Shown: positions 29,488 to 35,721 of the stretch, piece after piece
Layout of the letters: each line of letters begins with the position of its first letter
Numbering within the stretch: position 1 is the first letter of the stretch
From: a virus
Virus record (IMG/VR): IMGVR_UViG_3300036792_000104
Span: 1-44,655 of that record
Length of the DNA stretch: 44,655 nucleotides
Strand: one strand, 5' to 3'
Position numbers and translations under genes: made by a program
The notes under the pieces: generated by a model
Databases searched by the model: none
The model's input: only the letters and a program-made list of their open reading frames with translations
What the model was told of the DNA's origin: nothing

Positions 29488-30462
29488 ATGGATTACGCGA
29501 ACATCTTCAACCCGGACTTCACGGTCTACATCAGCGGACCAATGAGGGGCAAGCCCGAGCTGAACTACCCGACCTTCAACGCGGTTGCCAAGGTGGCCGC
29601 CGCGCGTGGATGGAAGGTGTTCAATCCGGCGGACGAGGGCAACCTACCGCCCGATTCGGGATTCAACGCATTCATGCGTAAGGACATCGGGGACATCCTC
29701 AAGTGCGGCGGGATGGTTCTGCTGCCTGAGTGGAAGACCTCCGAGGGCGCGCGTATCGAGGTGATCGTTGCCAAGGCGCTTGGCTTGCAGTTCTTCGAGG
29801 CCAAGTGGTACGCGCCCGGCCAACAGGTCGGCAGGTGGGTGATCCACCACAGCTCGGCACCGAACATCGAGGCCATCTCTCTGACCGTCACCCCCAAGAC
29901 CGACGCCGACCCCAAGACGACCGCAGCGGGCATCGCAGCCGAGCTAGGCGTCAAGCCGGTAGGCATTGACCAGGAAGCGCGGAACCTGGTCTACGGCGCT
30001 CGTGCGGCCACCTACGGCCACCCACGCGGGGACTTCGACCGCGTGGCCAAGATGTGGTCGGCCATCCTGAATCACGATGTGACTTCCGAGCAAGTCGCGA
30101 TCATGATGGTTGCGTTCAAACTGGCCCGTCTCTCGCAGACGCCGACGCACCGCGATAGCCAGGTCGATACGATCGGCTACATGCTGTGTCTCGCGCGGCT
30201 ACAGGAAGACCCGACCGAGGCCGAGGCGTGGGCCAAGGGGGTCGAGCGCGCGGGTACCGGCGATGACGTGCGCAAGGCTCTTGAGGAACTGCGCGACACA
30301 GCGGTCAGGGCATACGCGCCGGATCACACCTACGCCAACTATCGGGAAGCCACCGACGCTGCATGGGCCGGACGCGGTTTCACTCGACCGCACACCGAAG
30401 CCGACCCAGACCACCCGTTCTCGCGCGGCACCAACTGGACTGACGGGGGGTCGATCGTATGA
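29488..30462 (+). CDS. DUF4406 / DUF6378-like fusion, putative nucleoside deoxyribosyltransferase-like protein
   Basis: I use the ATG at 29488 (AGAGG upstream). A GTG at 29470 is the alternative. Residues 1-105 match DUF4406: TVYISGPMRGKPELNYPTFN, then RGWKVFNPADEGN, then GGMVLLPEW and EGARIEVIVAKALG, a 2-deoxyribosyltransferase-like Rossmann domain. Residues about 165-260 match the DUF6378 pattern (LVYGARAATYGHPRGDFDRVAKMWSA, then EQVAIMMVAFKLARLSQ). Both occur in phage nucleotide metabolism; fusion is common. The Gly-rich loop and Asp/Glu residues typical of the fold are present. Confidence 0.8.
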   Translation: MDYANIFNPDFTVYISGPMRGKPELNYPTFNAVAKVAAARGWKVFNPADEGNLPPDSGFNAFMRKDIGDILKCGGMVLLPEWKTSEGARIEVIVAKALGLQFFEAKWYAPGQQVGRWVIHHSSAPNIEAISLTVTPKTDADPKTTAAGIAAELGVKPVGIDQEARNLVYGARAATYGHPRGDFDRVAKMWSAILNHDVTSEQVAIMMVAFKLARLSQTPTHRDSQVDTIGYMLCLARLQEDPTEAEAWAKGVERAGTGDDVRKALEELRDTAVRAYAPDHTYANYREATDAAWAGRGFTRPHTEADPDHPFSRGTNWTDGGSIV

Positions 30463-30701
30463 TTCCGTGGTGGGGTGACCTGATCATCGCAGTCGTGAGC
30501 GCGGGCCTGTTCTTTGCGCTGGTGATCCTCGGCCTGATCGCTGCGGCGGCCATTCACGAGATCAAGAAAGACAAGCGGCTCAAGACCGCGTATCGCGATG
30601 CGGTCAAGCGCGACGGCCGAGGGCCGACCATCATCCACGACAACCCCGGCGAAGAGATTCTTAGGCGTGTTCAGGGCCATTACCGGCGAGGGCACCTGTG
30701 A
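30459..30701 (+). CDS. Single-span membrane protein
   Basis: The 80-residue product has a strong membrane span at residues 7-32 (LIIAVVSAGLFFALVILGLIAAAAIHEI). A basic cytoplasmic tail follows (KKDKRLKTAYRDAVKRDGRG). The start overlaps the preceding stop (ATGA). Membrane proteins of this kind in the early region of actinophages have no settled role. Confidence 0.72.
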   Translation: MIPWWGDLIIAVVSAGLFFALVILGLIAAAAIHEIKKDKRLKTAYRDAVKRDGRGPTIIHDNPGEEILRRVQGHYRRGHL

Positions 30702-30898
30702 TGCGTCACGAGGGCGGCGACATGTTCTCGCTCGACCTCGGCGCGATGTCCGATGACAAGGAAGCCGCTGCGCGGGCCGCAGAGCCACGTACGCACGATT
30801 GCAGCCACCCGCTTACCTCCCACACTGGGACCGAGGCAACGTGGCCGTACCGTGTCTGTGCGCACGTTCCGTGCCCATGCCGCATCCTGGTTGACTGA
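30698..30898 (+). CDS. Small His/Cys protein, last of this operon
   Basis: A GTG at 30698 overlaps the previous stop. An ATG lies one codon later. The 66-residue product ends in THDCSHPLTSHTGTEATWPYRVCAHVPCPCRILVD, with Cys/His spacing typical of a small actinophage zinc family (HDCSHPxxSH...YRVCxHVPCPC). A large stem-loop follows. Function unknown. Confidence 0.68.
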   Translation: MMRHEGGDMFSLDLGAMSDDKEAAARAAEPRTHDCSHPLTSHTGTEATWPYRVCAHVPCPCRILVD

Positions 30899-30909
30899 AC
30901 GGGGCAATC

Positions 30910-30967
30910 GGCCCCCGACTCGCGCTCTGCTCCGAGGTCTAGAGAGCGGTGCTAAAGGTCGGGGGCC
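30910..30967 (+). terminator. Compound stem-loop terminator
   Basis: GGCCCCCGAC at 30910-30919 pairs perfectly with 30958-30967, and CGCTCT/AGAGCG (30923-30928/30943-30948) forms an inner stem. It lies just after the last rightward gene of this operon and before a leftward gene. A TTGCC run follows, so U-tract support is weak, but the stem is very strong. Confidence 0.7.
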
Positions 30968-31031
30968 TTGCCATTCTCCTGCGCTTCCGGCGTCGTTTCG
31001 ACCGGTTGATCTGGCGTTTGGACATGGGGCC

Positions 31032-31241
31032 TCACAAGACGTAGGTAGACGGATCGTCGCGGACTTCGATCTCTAGCTCATCCCGCAGGAACCGAAGCCG
31101 TGAAGTCGATATGACCTTGACGCCGAGTGACCAGCTAAGCCGGATGGCTAGCTGCGCGTCCATGTAGCCGAGCACTTGCACCCACGGTATCGGGCCGAGC
31201 TGGCGATCTTTCTCTCGGTCGAGAACCTTTGACGGTGGCAT
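31032..31241 (-). CDS. Small basic protein, leftward
   Basis: I choose the ATG at 31241 (MPPSKVLDREKDRQ) because GGGAGG lies seven bases ahead. The frame extends to 31382 through the promoter region, but without a ribosome site. The 69-residue product is basic and helical (PIPWVQVLGYMDAQLAIRLSWSLGVKVI) and ends in an acidic tail. No family is recognised. Confidence 0.7.
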   Translation of the reverse strand: MPPSKVLDREKDRQLGPIPWVQVLGYMDAQLAIRLSWSLGVKVISTSRLRFLRDELEIEVRDDPSTYVL

Positions 31242-31398
31242 CCTTGCACCTCCCTTCCGTCGCTTGTTCCCTGAGTGTAACCCCGTCGCTATCAAACCGA
31301 TACCCCACCCGGCAAGGTTCGCGGATCTAGTTGCCGATCGCGTGCCCAAAGATGAGATCAGTTGATTGGCAAGCGATTGCACAACTGTATGAGGGCAT

Positions 31399-31435
31399 AA
31401 AAAAACCCCCGGTCACCTCTTGCGAGGGCCGGGGG
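31399..31435 (-). terminator. Strong intrinsic terminator, leftward
   Basis: On the minus strand, CCCCCGG (31435-31429) and CCGGGGG (31412-31406) enclose an inner CCTC/GAGG stem and are followed by seven T residues. It ends the leftward transcript that passes 31564, or a small RNA starting near 31545. Confidence 0.85.
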
Positions 31436-31563
31436 TCTCTTGTCTCGGTTGTCCGTGGACCGAAACGTATGGAGTTGTTTATTCAGTTTTTCGACTAAGG
31501 CTAGGGTCCGTAGCCGTGTTTCATGCGTTCGCCCTAGCCCGTCTAGATCTACTGTACCACGGG
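31436..31563 (-). ncRNA. Possible small RNA between a TACAGT box and the terminator
   Basis: No gene is present. On the minus strand TACAGT (31556-31551) lies just after the stop of the 85-residue gene. A GGCTAGGG/CCCTAGCC stem-loop (31499-31506 with 31532-31539) and then the intrinsic terminator follow. A transcript of about 145 bases is possible. No -35 box is clear, so the same features could merely be the 3' end of the longer message. Confidence 0.35.
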
Positions 31564-31821
31564 CTACATACCCGTTGGGTCACCGTTGGAGTACCGCGTT
31601 GGCGGCACCCACTCGCGCGAGCGATACTGCACACCGTACGCTGAGTCACGGTGATTCGCTGACGGGTAGTAGACGATGGATTGATCTCGGCCTATGTCGA
31701 GGTCGAGGTTGGGTGTGCGTAGCGCCGCGTCGATCTCTTGCGGCGTCCACACTGGGTAAGCGGCTGCGGCCAGTTCCTCGGCCTTGCGCTTGCTGATGCT
31801 GCGGACGGTGCCGGGCCTCAT
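31564..31821 (-). CDS. Unknown small protein
   Basis: From the ATG at 31821, with AGGAAGG eight bases ahead, the 85-residue product reads RPGTVRSISKRKAEELAAAAYPVWTPQEIDAALRTPNLDLD and ends with SREWVPPTRYSNGDP. It is helical in the first half and acidic in the middle. A longer frame from 31905 overlaps the membrane-protein gene. No family is recognised. Confidence 0.65.
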   Translation of the reverse strand: MRPGTVRSISKRKAEELAAAAYPVWTPQEIDAALRTPNLDLDIGRDQSIVYYPSANHRDSAYGVQYRSREWVPPTRYSNGDPTGM

Positions 31822-31961
31822 CGCCGCACCTTCCTCATGGTCATGATCGTTCCCACCACGACTAGGAAGCCGCAGAATAGGAACTGGCCGAGCGAGTGTC
31901 CCCACATCAGGGGGACGAACGCGAGTGCGACGATCGCTAGCCAGACTAGCAGATGCCTCAT
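31818..31961 (-). CDS. 47-residue two-span membrane protein
   Basis: The ATG at 31961 has AAAGG nine bases ahead. The stop overlaps the next start (ATGA). The product has two hydrophobic segments (HLLVWLAIVALAFVPLMW; QFLFCGFLVVVGTIM) and a basic end. It is downstream of the DUF932 gene and its hairpin. Function unknown. Confidence 0.65.
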   Translation of the reverse strand: MRHLLVWLAIVALAFVPLMWGHSLGQFLFCGFLVVVGTIMTMRKVRR

Positions 31962-31980
31962 AGGTAGAACCTTTCAGGGC

Positions 31981-31998
31981 CGGGGGCCGTAGCCCCCG
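31981..31998 (-). terminator. Perfect GC hairpin after the DUF932 gene
   Basis: CGGGGGC and GCCCCCG flank a CGTA loop. It lies nine bases after the stop of the leftward DUF932 gene, with no T-run following. It may be an attenuator or a weak terminator before the two small genes. Confidence 0.6.
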
Positions 31999-32007
31999 AC
32001 CGGTTGA

Positions 32008-33078
32008 TTAAGCGATGACTAGCTTGCGCTCCTGAACCGACTTGAGCGCGGCCAGCGCCTTACTGTCATCGTCGGCAGTCTTGCCGAGCGTCAGGTTGAG
32101 CATGTTTCGCTCCATGCGGCCACCATCGGCCACCTGAACCGTACGCTCCCACGTGCGCCACGTGTTGTCGAGCTGCAACAGGCCGAAGCCCGTTCCGTTC
32201 CACGGCTGGACCTTGGGGTCATGCAGCCAAAGTGCGCGCATGGCCTCTCGCTTGTTCTCAGCGATGGTGTAGCCGCGACCCGGCTTGTCAGCCGACTTGG
32301 CTTCCGGCATCGGAACCATTTCGTCAAGCCAGAGGTCGAAGTCCTTATCGGACACTTCCACTGCCTGTAGTTCCTCGGCCATAGCGGCGAAGTCCTCGCC
32401 AGCCTTGAGGGTAAGACCCAGAGTCGATCGGGCCTCTTCCATCTTGGCACACGAATTGCGCGTGTGCTTGAAGCCGACGCGGGTCTGAGCGCCCTGCCGT
32501 GCCATCTCGAACGTGTTGTCACAGACCGCAGCGTCCACGCCGGTAAACCAGGTGGTGAGAAGCGATCCGTCACAGCTAGTCGCACCCGTAAACCACGGGG
32601 TGAATGCGAAGCCGCCGACTTCCCACTGCTCGGGTAGCTTGACCTGATGAAAGGCCACAGCGCCCTTGCGGAGAAGCGCGACCGCCGCCGTCTCAAGATT
32701 CGAGTCGGTGATGGTCGAGAGCGCCTTGTTAATCCACTCATCGTAGCCGTGGATTCGGTAGCCGCTCTTGAAGACGCCGAGGATTTCGCCCCGCGCGTCT
32801 GCGGTGCCCGCGTCGTGAACGCGGATGATGCTCTGTCGTTCCGGGTCAACGACCGGGATTCGGTTGCTGCCATCGGTGAAGACCGAGCTAACCGGGCCTG
32901 AGACGAGCTTGACATCAAGCAGACGCTTGACCTCTTCCACGGGTACCGGGCCATCGAAGTGCGTGCCATCGGTCATGTACTCACCGTTGGCCTTGTTTGC
33001 CCACCACGCAGGACCACGCTCATCGGTGAAGCCGATGCGGATGTTCTCACGTAGCCAGGTCAGAGTTTCAGCAGACAC
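32008..33078 (-). CDS. DUF932 (phage/plasmid-like) protein
   Basis: I choose the GTG at 33078 (VSAETLTWLREN) because AAAGGA lies about nine bases ahead. A GTG at 33096 would place that site inside the gene. The 356-residue protein carries the DUF932 pattern: DVKLVSGPVSSVFTD, YRIHGYDEWI, FTPWFTGATSCDGSLLTTWFTGVDAAVCDNTF, TRVGFKHTRNSC, and WRTWERTVQVADGGRMERNMLNLT near the end. Members occur widely on phages and plasmids, with no settled biochemistry known to me. It is transcribed leftward from the operator-bearing promoters at 33.45-33.59 kb. Confidence 0.85.
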   Translation of the reverse strand: MSAETLTWLRENIRIGFTDERGPAWWANKANGEYMTDGTHFDGPVPVEEVKRLLDVKLVSGPVSSVFTDGSNRIPVVDPERQSIIRVHDAGTADARGEILGVFKSGYRIHGYDEWINKALSTITDSNLETAAVALLRKGAVAFHQVKLPEQWEVGGFAFTPWFTGATSCDGSLLTTWFTGVDAAVCDNTFEMARQGAQTRVGFKHTRNSCAKMEEARSTLGLTLKAGEDFAAMAEELQAVEVSDKDFDLWLDEMVPMPEAKSADKPGRGYTIAENKREAMRALWLHDPKVQPWNGTGFGLLQLDNTWRTWERTVQVADGGRMERNMLNLTLGKTADDDSKALAALKSVQERKLVIA

Positions 33079-33108
33079 TAGGTAGTGTCCTTTCACTTGG
33101 GATGGTTA

Positions 33109-33124
33109 GTGCCAAAATTGGCAC
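33109..33124. terminator. Perfect palindrome GTGCCAAAATTGGCAC
   Basis: This 16-base palindrome lies between the T-arm of the structured RNA and the DUF932 gene. It lacks a T-run, so it may be an RNA processing or attenuation element or a protein-binding site rather than a true terminator. Confidence 0.5.
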
Positions 33125-33181
33125 CGTGGCTAGTGGGGAGTCGAACCCCTAACACGTCTCGTAGTCGCTTGCTGCCAGCGT

Positions 33182-33203
33182 CAGGCAACGGTTTCCCTGA
33201 TCC
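33182..33203 (-). repeat. 22-base pseudoknot unit, copy 1
   Basis: This is identical to the unit at 33279-33300. On the minus strand CAGG pairs with CCTG across a loop containing CCG, which can pair with the upstream TGG (U-G plus two G-C). That gives an H-type pseudoknot inside the CAGCGT/ACGCTG hairpin. Confidence 0.85.
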
Positions 33204-33278
33204 AGTAACGCTGATCTCTTTAGCTTCACTTCTCGAACGATGTGCTCACCCGGTCTAGCCTCGCGGGGTAGGTCTGAC

Positions 33279-33300
33279 CAGGCAACGGTTTCCCTGATCC
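33279..33300 (-). repeat. 22-base pseudoknot unit, copy 2
   Basis: This is identical to 33182-33203, 97 bp away. Here the outer pairing is CGG with CCG, a compensating change relative to copy 1. It lies inside the 10-bp plus 5-bp hairpin at 33262-33325. Confidence 0.85.
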
Positions 33301-33455
33301 GGTAGCCAGACTCGGCTACCCCGCGATGTACTTCCTCTATTCTGTAGACCGGGTGTTTCGCCTCTCGGCTACTGTCCCTCTCTAGCGTCCCCGTGTCTCT
33401 CGACCTTGAGCCCGCTAGGGGCCTTCGCCCCGGTCCCTGTTCTGCTGTTGTACTT

Positions 33456-33485
33456 AGTGTAACAAGGATTCATCTGAATCCATTC
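33456..33485 (-). promoter_or_regulatory. Leftward promoter B with palindrome in spacer
   Basis: On the minus strand, TACACT (33461-33456) is a TAnnnT -10 box. Upstream lies the palindrome GGATTCA-GA-TGAATCC (33481-33466), in the spacer region. The -35 (GAATGG) is weak. It would start the structured RNA near 33449. The layout matches promoter A base for base in spacing. Confidence 0.5.
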
Positions 33486-33560
33486 CCGCCGAGCCAGGTT
33501 CCGTGAAGATTTTTTCTGGCCTGCCCTGCGGCTGCTACCCTCTGTGCTGTTGTGGTTCCC

Positions 33561-33590
33561 ACTGTACCATAGGTTCGTCTGAACCCACAA
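33561..33590 (-). promoter_or_regulatory. Leftward promoter A with palindrome in spacer
   Basis: On the minus strand, TTGTGG (33590-33585) and TACAGT (33566-33561) are 18 bases apart. The palindrome GGTTC-AGAC-GAACC fills the spacer (33585-33572). A repressor or activator dimer bound there would act directly on the polymerase. Confidence 0.55.
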
Positions 33591-33607
33591 GAGGTAGGAC
33601 GAAAAAC

Positions 33608-33636
33608 TTGCCGATCGCGTGCTGAGCTGGCATAAT
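33608..33636 (+). promoter_or_regulatory. Rightward promoter, likely leaderless message
   Basis: TTGCCG and CATAAT are 17 bases apart. CATAAT ends seven bases before the ATG at 33644, so transcription would start at or beside the start codon. This suits the leaderless messages common in actinobacteria. Confidence 0.6.
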
Positions 33637-33643
33637 GTGAGGT

Positions 33644-34126
33644 ATGGCAGAGATCAGGTCGCACGGACTGTGCGTCATGGGCTGCGGTCGGAAGCCCACC
33701 CACCGGAACAACATGTACTGTGAGTGGTGCTACGACACGTGGCGGCGGGGCGGGTTTGACAAGGTGCCCGTCAAGACCAAGGTCAAGGCAGCGCGGGACA
33801 AGAAGACAGGCAAGATCATCCGCAAGGCCAGTGTCCGAATCCAGTGGAAGTGCCCGCCGGATCACCGGCCGCCCGGTTACCAGAGCATGGCCGAGCTGCG
33901 GCAGCAGACGGACAAGCGGCCGAGGTGCAGCGAGGAAGGTGGATGCCCCAACCTGGCCAGGCATGGCGGGAAGTGTGACAAGCACAACGGGCGCGCTGCG
34001 GCGCGCATAGCCAAGTACCGGGCCGAGGGCAAGACCAAAGAGTGGCAGCAGCGACACGTAGCAAAGGTCGGCACACAGCAAGAGCACGCCCGCGCGGGGC
34101 TGCAAATGGCTGTCTGCGTTGACTGA
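33644..34126 (+). CDS. Zinc-finger-type protein, unknown
   Basis: The 160-residue product has a Cys-rich head (GLCVMGCGRKPTHRNNMYCEWCYDTW), a second cluster (KCPPDH; RCSEEGGCPNLARHGGKCDKHNG) and many Lys/Arg. The design suggests nucleic acid binding through two zinc sites. It is the first gene of a rightward operon running to 36469, driven by the 33608 promoter. No named family is recognised. Confidence 0.75.
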   Translation: MAEIRSHGLCVMGCGRKPTHRNNMYCEWCYDTWRRGGFDKVPVKTKVKAARDKKTGKIIRKASVRIQWKCPPDHRPPGYQSMAELRQQTDKRPRCSEEGGCPNLARHGGKCDKHNGRAAARIAKYRAEGKTKEWQQRHVAKVGTQQEHARAGLQMAVCVD

Positions 34127-34508
34127 CAACGGCGCGTGCCGCAACTGCGGCGGACCTATCGGACCCAAGAACAAAACCGGCTACTGCCTCAAGACGCACG
34201 AGTGCCGTGTCTTTGGCAGCGCGGCGCGTCGGCAGAGTTCCAACGGAATGCTTACCCCGATGCGCAAGCACGCGGGTAGGCTCATACCAGAGGTGCGGGA
34301 CTTGGACGATAACGAGATCATTATCGATGACGTGGCAATCCACGTCGCGATAGCCGGTGAACGGCACGTGTCCCTAACCGAGACAGAACGCAGGATCGTG
34401 GTTAGATGCCTGCTACTGCGGGGCATGGATGACAAAGAGATCGCCCAGCATCTCGGCATCAAGGTGATGACCGCGAAAGATATCGTGCGAGAGGTGCAGA
34501 GTGTCTAG
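34119..34508 (+). CDS. Zinc knuckle plus LuxR-type helix-turn-helix regulator
   Basis: The TTG at 34119 overlaps the previous gene by eight bases. Only this start retains the CRNCGGPIGPKNKTGYC zinc motif. The 129-residue product ends in a GerE/LuxR-like DNA-binding domain: SLTETERRIVVRCLLLRGMDDKEIAQHLGIKVMTAKDIVREV. It may control late or middle genes. TTG starts are less common, but the motif supports it. Confidence 0.72.
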   Translation: MTDNGACRNCGGPIGPKNKTGYCLKTHECRVFGSAARRQSSNGMLTPMRKHAGRLIPEVRDLDDNEIIIDDVAIHVAIAGERHVSLTETERRIVVRCLLLRGMDDKEIAQHLGIKVMTAKDIVREVQSV

Positions 34509-34746
34509 GAAACACAACATGACTCACCCCGACCGGAAGCGCTCCAACTACCCGGATCGCCTGCGCAAGAGAGGTCTCACCAAGGCACCGACGATGGAAG
34601 ACCTAGAGACGCTACGCAAGCGCCAGCAAAGGCGCTACGACCAAGCGGGGTCGCCGTGGCCGGATCTCTGGAATCCGAACAAGCCCAAGATGCAAGAACA
34701 GCTCGACCTGAGCTACGGGGGGCACTGGTATGCCGGAACACTCTAA
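34501..34746 (+). CDS. Small basic protein, unknown
   Basis: The GTG at 34501 overlaps the preceding stop by eight bases. The ATG at 34519 is an alternative. The 81-residue product is Arg/Lys-rich in its first half (HPDRKRSNYPDRLRKRGLTK) and Trp/Pro-rich in its second (GSPWPDLWNPNKPKM). Function unknown. Confidence 0.65.
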   Translation: MSRKHNMTHPDRKRSNYPDRLRKRGLTKAPTMEDLETLRKRQQRRYDQAGSPWPDLWNPNKPKMQEQLDLSYGGHWYAGTL

Positions 34747-34879
34747 GGGCCATAAGGGCCGCAAGATAGGCCGCAACAAAGACAAGTGCGCGCGGTACGC
34801 CGCGCAGCACAAGCGGACCAAGAACAACCCGCTCCGCAAGCCCCACGACCCAGAGAGGCAGCGTCATGGCAACAGATGA
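34730..34879 (+). CDS. 49-residue very basic protein
   Basis: The ATG at 34730 follows GGGGGG by seven bases, and the frame ends at 34879. The product is Lys/Arg/His-rich from end to end (KGHKGRKIGRNKDKC; QHKRTKNNPLRKPHD) and resembles the small basic peptides of many actinophages. It overlaps both neighbours. Confidence 0.65.
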   Translation: MPEHSKGHKGRKIGRNKDKCARYAAQHKRTKNNPLRKPHDPERQRHGNR

Positions 34880-35036
34880 TCAAGAGCCGGTCGAAGACCA
34901 CACCGAAGAGAAGTCGCCCAAGAAATACCGCAAGCGCACGACCGATCAGCATCCCCTGTTCGGCGGCAACCCCACGTCTTACATCGACGGTGAGAAGTGG
35001 CGAAGGTCCATCCCCAAGGCCGGACGTGACAACTGA
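34866..35036 (+). CDS. 56-residue small protein
   Basis: The ATG at 34866 has GAGAGG six bases ahead. The frame ends at the TGA at 35034-35036, overlapping the next start. The product has an acidic head (DDQEPVEDHTEEK), a basic middle (KKYRKRT) and a C-terminal part with HPLFGGNPTSYIDGEKWRR. Function unknown. Confidence 0.65.
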   Translation: MATDDQEPVEDHTEEKSPKKYRKRTTDQHPLFGGNPTSYIDGEKWRRSIPKAGRDN

Positions 35037-35491
35037 TGGAAATTCGTTCGTCCATCGTCTGGTCAGTCGTCGGCAGCGGTCGCGCCATCGCGTCAGAGCT
35101 GACGTGGACTAGCACCGATCCCCTCGCCATCCATGCCTGCTTTCACGAGCTGTACGGGAATCTGTTCTGGCAGTTCGCGCGGGCGATCGTTGCCGAGGCT
35201 CTGGCCTACGGTCACTCTGGTGACTGCGATGTGACCATGCAGCGCGGCACCTACGGTCAGTCGCCAGCTACCGGCAACCCGATGTTCATCGAGCAAGCGG
35301 GCGGCGACGTGGCATGGCTGTACCTGTCTAGCCCAGACGGGACAGTCGCGCTCGCGACCGAGGCCGAGCCGTTGGGCAAGTTCCTGGCCACGACGTTCGA
35401 TCAGGTTCCGCTCGGCTTCGAATCGATCGAGGAAGATCTCGACCGAACGCTTGACTCACTGCTGTCAGGTGAGTTAGAGTCCTATCTGTGA
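35036..35491 (+). CDS. SsgA-family (sporulation/cell-division) protein
   Basis: The 151-residue product follows the SsgA-like family along its length: SELTWTSTDPLAIHACFHELYGNLFWQFARAIVAEAL, then GDCDVTMQRG, then VAWLYLSSPDGTVALATEAEPLGKFLATTFDQVPLGFES. In streptomycetes and relatives these proteins place and activate division and spore septa. A phage copy may redirect host septation or delay sporulation. The start overlaps the upstream stop (TGATG). This is one of the clearest host clues in the window. Confidence 0.85.
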   Translation: MEIRSSIVWSVVGSGRAIASELTWTSTDPLAIHACFHELYGNLFWQFARAIVAEALAYGHSGDCDVTMQRGTYGQSPATGNPMFIEQAGGDVAWLYLSSPDGTVALATEAEPLGKFLATTFDQVPLGFESIEEDLDRTLDSLLSGELESYL

Positions 35492-35721
35492 CTCAAGACA
35501 AGCCGAAACCAGAGACAGTGCATCTCGGCCACGCAGACTCGCGGGAAGATGCGTGGAAGCTAGTCGAGATGTACGCAGAGCTGATCACAGATAGCAAGCT
35601 ACCGCTTGCGGTCGGCCTGCGTCCGAGCGCGGGAGGGTTTGAGGTGTACGCGGTAGCGGCACCCAAGCCCCCTGCCCAGCGCGACAAAGACAACCATCCC
35701 AAGGAAGGACCGGCCAAGTGA
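35488..35721 (+). CDS. Small protein, unknown
   Basis: The GTG at 35488 overlaps the SsgA-like stop. The 77-residue product has a compact alpha/beta-like core (SREDAWKLVEMYAELITDSKLPLAVGLRPSAGGFEVYAVA) and a Pro/Lys-rich tail. Its spacing suggests co-translation with the SsgA-like gene, so it may be a partner. No family is recognised. Confidence 0.68.
   Translation: MTQDKPKPETVHLGHADSREDAWKLVEMYAELITDSKLPLAVGLRPSAGGFEVYAVAAPKPPAQRDKDNHPKEGPAK

Larger units (their letters stand above)
33125..33450 (-). ncRNA. Structured RNA candidate with tandem pseudoknots and a tRNA-type T-arm (tmRNA-like)
   Basis: The leftward strand carries nested perfect helices. There is a GGGGC-CTTC-GCCCC stem-loop (33418-33431), CTAGCG/CGCTAG (33382-33387/33413-33418) and an 11-bp long-range helix (33345-33355 with 33247-33257). 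That helix encloses a 10-bp stem (33262-33271/33316-33325) and a 5-bp stem. A second hairpin, CAGCGT/ACGCTG, lies at 33176-33213. Both inner hairpins contain the same 22-base unit (33279-33300; 33182-33203), which can fold as an H-type pseudoknot. At the 3' end GGGG-TTCGACT-CCCC (33149-33135) is a canonical T-arm. No clear tag frame or seven-pair acceptor is seen, so tmRNA identity is unproven. Confidence 0.6.

Noticed and set aside
31331-31345. TTGCCGATCGCGTGC shared with 33608-33622
   Set aside because: A 15-base match is expected about once by chance in a genome of this size, and the 31331 copy has no -10 box.
33127-33260. GGCTAG/CTAGCC pairing as acceptor stem of a single tRNA
   Set aside because: The ends are 134 bases apart, too long for a tRNA, and no D or anticodon arm fits between. 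I treat the T-arm as part of a larger structured RNA instead.
33135-33369. Long open frame without start across the structured RNA (minus strand)
   Set aside because: It has no ATG, GTG or TTG with a ribosome site. The nested perfect helices and duplicated unit explain the sequence better.
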